Origin: Bacteroidota bacterium
GTDB lineage: Bacteria; Bacteroidota; Bacteroidia; Bacteroidales; PUMT01
Length of the DNA: 5,754 bases
Reading direction: 5' to 3'
Assembly (NCBI GenBank): GCA_003556985.1
Contig: PWPZ01000166.1
Span: forward strand, 1 to 5,754
Made by a program: the position numbers and the translations under genes
Shown: positions 4,547-5,754 of the stretch, in pieces
Layout of the letters: every line of letters begins with the position of its first letter
Position numbering within the stretch: position 1 is the first letter of the stretch
Notes under the pieces: model-generated
The model's database searches: none
The model's input: the letters and a program-made list of their open reading frames with translations, nothing else
What the model was told of the DNA's origin: nothing

Positions 4547-5754
4547 TCACAGCTCAATCTTCTTTTCTTTGCCCGAAATGAGCTTTGCAGTTTCCCCGTT
4601 GACCCGAACGCTGACTTCATTATTCAATTTCACCGGGAAAATTGTCACATCCTTATGAGTTACAGTGATACTGTAGGCATCTCCCCGGTAGGCGAACCTG
4701 AATGAGATCTTTCTCCAGTGTTTGGGAAGGGCGGGATCAATATGGAACATCGCCTCCTGAACATTTAAACCCCCGTATGCGGTCATTGCCATCAGTACGG
4801 TTCCTCCCATGACCCCTGTATGAATACCCTCGGCCGTCGTACCACCCTGTATATCAACAAAATCACTTTGCAATGCAGCATTATAAAACTCCCAGCTCAG
4901 CTCGTCTTTACCTGTCATTGCTGCAATATACCCATGCACCAGTCTGCTGAGAGTTGAACCATGAGAACAATGCTGCAGGTAATAATCAAAATTCTTTTCA
5001 AGATAATCATCCGGTACGCTGTACCCCAGCTTCTCAATTATCGCAGTCACTGCATCCTTTCCTATGTTATAGAAGCACATTAATGTATCGGCCTGTTTTG
5101 AAACTTTAAATTCATCGGGCGATTTTCCCTCTGCCTTCAACAGCCTGTCCATCCTTGAAATATTAACATACTTTTCACGGTAAGCATCCCAGTCCACTTC
5201 CTTGAGATCAAAAAAGCCATCGAACTGAGAGATTATGCCATTTTCGGAAATCTCAAGGTTCATTTTCTCAACTTCCCTGTGCCATTTTTCCAGTTCATCC
5301 TTCTTTAACCCGATTTTTTCGAGTACTTTACGACGTCCCTCTTCTGACATGGAATCAAGAATATCAAAAGCGCGGTTAAACAGCCAGACAACCATTATAT
5401 TCGTATAGGCATTGTCCTTAAGTCCTCCCTTTTTTGCATCAGGATATTTCTCATGGAATTCATCAGGGCCCATGACCATGTGAATTTCATATCTTCCTGT
5501 CTTTTCATTGTAAATGGTTTTACTTGCCCAGAACCTGCATATTTCCAGAAACATTTCTGCACCATACTCTTCAATGAAGTCCAGATCGTCGGAAATATTG
5601 AAATAAGTCCACACATTATAGGCAACAGCAATGGATATGTGTCTTTGCAGCGAACTGTAATCCTCCCCCCATTTACCGGAAACGGGATTTAGGTGGAGTA
5701 TCTGCGACTCTTCCGAACCATCGCTCCCACTCTGCCAGGGAAACATTGCCCCCC
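4547..5754 (-). CDS. GH65 inverting alpha-glucoside phosphorylase, C-terminal part (5' end outside window)
   Basis: Members cleave an alpha-glucosidic disaccharide such as maltose, trehalose, kojibiose or nigerose with phosphate, giving beta-glucose 1-phosphate and a free sugar. The frame runs off the window edge; about 401 codons are visible, roughly half of the usual 750-780. Numbering from the first visible Met (codon 5744-5746), the (alpha/alpha)6 barrel shows the FPWQSGSDGSEE entry, the general-acid motif GPDEFH with Glu96, DNAYTN (111-116), the sugar-binding KQAD (217-220), the phosphate-binding HGST (262-265) and TTAEGIHTGVMGGT (303-316). The beta-sandwich tail is about residues 345-399. 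The HGST loop argues for a phosphorylase rather than a GH65 hydrolase. GPDEFHEKYP followed by GGLKDNAYTN differs from the tighter spacing I recall in classical maltose phosphorylases, so specificity is open. There is no signal in the visible part; the enzyme is probably cytoplasmic. It is followed after 197 bases by the P-loop kinase gene. Confidence 0.93.
   Translation of the reverse strand, partial: GAMFPWQSGSDGSEESQILHLNPVSGKWGEDYSSLQRHISIAVAYNVWTYFNISDDLDFIEEYGAEMFLEICRFWASKTIYNEKTGRYEIHMVMGPDEFHEKYPDAKKGGLKDNAYTNIMVVWLFNRAFDILDSMSEEGRRKVLEKIGLKKDELEKWHREVEKMNLEISENGIISQFDGFFDLKEVDWDAYREKYVNISRMDRLLKAEGKSPDEFKVSKQADTLMCFYNIGKDAVTAIIEKLGYSVPDDYLEKNFDYYLQHCSHGSTLSRLVHGYIAAMTGKDELSWEFYNAALQSDFVDIQGGTTAEGIHTGVMGGTVLMAMTAYGGLNVQEAMFHIDPALPKHWRKISFRFAYRGDAYSITVTHKDVTIFPVKLNNEVSVRVNGETAKLISGKEKKIEL

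Noticed and set aside
4413..4658. An 81-codon plus-strand frame across the GH65 3' end
   Set aside because: It is antisense to the well-supported GH65 beta-sandwich codons and the hairpin spacer, and shows no motif of its own.

Overview
The window looks like a chromosomal segment of a Bacteroidota bacterium, possibly of the order Bacteroidales or a relative. The signs are a soluble PAS-rich hybrid histidine kinase, a lipoprotein-type secreted isoaspartyl peptidase, a GH65 disaccharide phosphorylase, starts preceded by A-rich rather than Shine-Dalgarno sequence, and TTG-N19-TAnnTTTG-like promoter candidates. This placement rests on gene style alone and is an inference.

Layout, left to right. 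(1) Bases 3-128, plus strand, are the last 41 codons of a gene truncated by the window edge; the residues look like the end of a beta-strand-repeat, DUF4097-like envelope protein. (2) Bases 203-2269, plus, encode a cytoplasmic hybrid kinase: PAS, PAS, HisKA, HATPase, receiver. (3) 29 bases later, bases 2299-3297, plus, encode a plant-type (Ntn-hydrolase) isoaspartyl peptidase/L-asparaginase with an N-terminal export signal. The short gap suggests one transcript with the kinase. (4) Bases 3298-3674 separate two convergent genes. Their right half is an imperfect tandem array with a 13-base period that runs into the stop codon of the next gene; the left half holds only weak inverted repeats. (5) Bases 3675-4349, minus, encode a P-loop kinase of the uridine kinase/phosphoribulokinase type with an unusual P-loop. 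(6) Bases 4350-4546 form a spacer with a strong imperfect hairpin (4384-4424). (7) Bases 4547-5754, minus, are the C-terminal half of a GH65 inverting alpha-glucoside phosphorylase, truncated by the right edge.

Functionally there are two blocks. On the plus strand a signalling kinase is paired with an envelope-targeted amidohydrolase, with no obvious pathway link. On the minus strand a GH65 phosphorylase, which would release beta-glucose 1-phosphate from an alpha-glucoside, precedes a small-molecule kinase. That arrangement fits an intracellular disaccharide-use operon, but neither the sugar nor the kinase substrate can be read from the sequence. I found no tRNA, rRNA, CRISPR array, insertion sequence or phage gene. 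The most unusual parts are the 13-base-period array and the hairpin between the phosphorylase and kinase genes.
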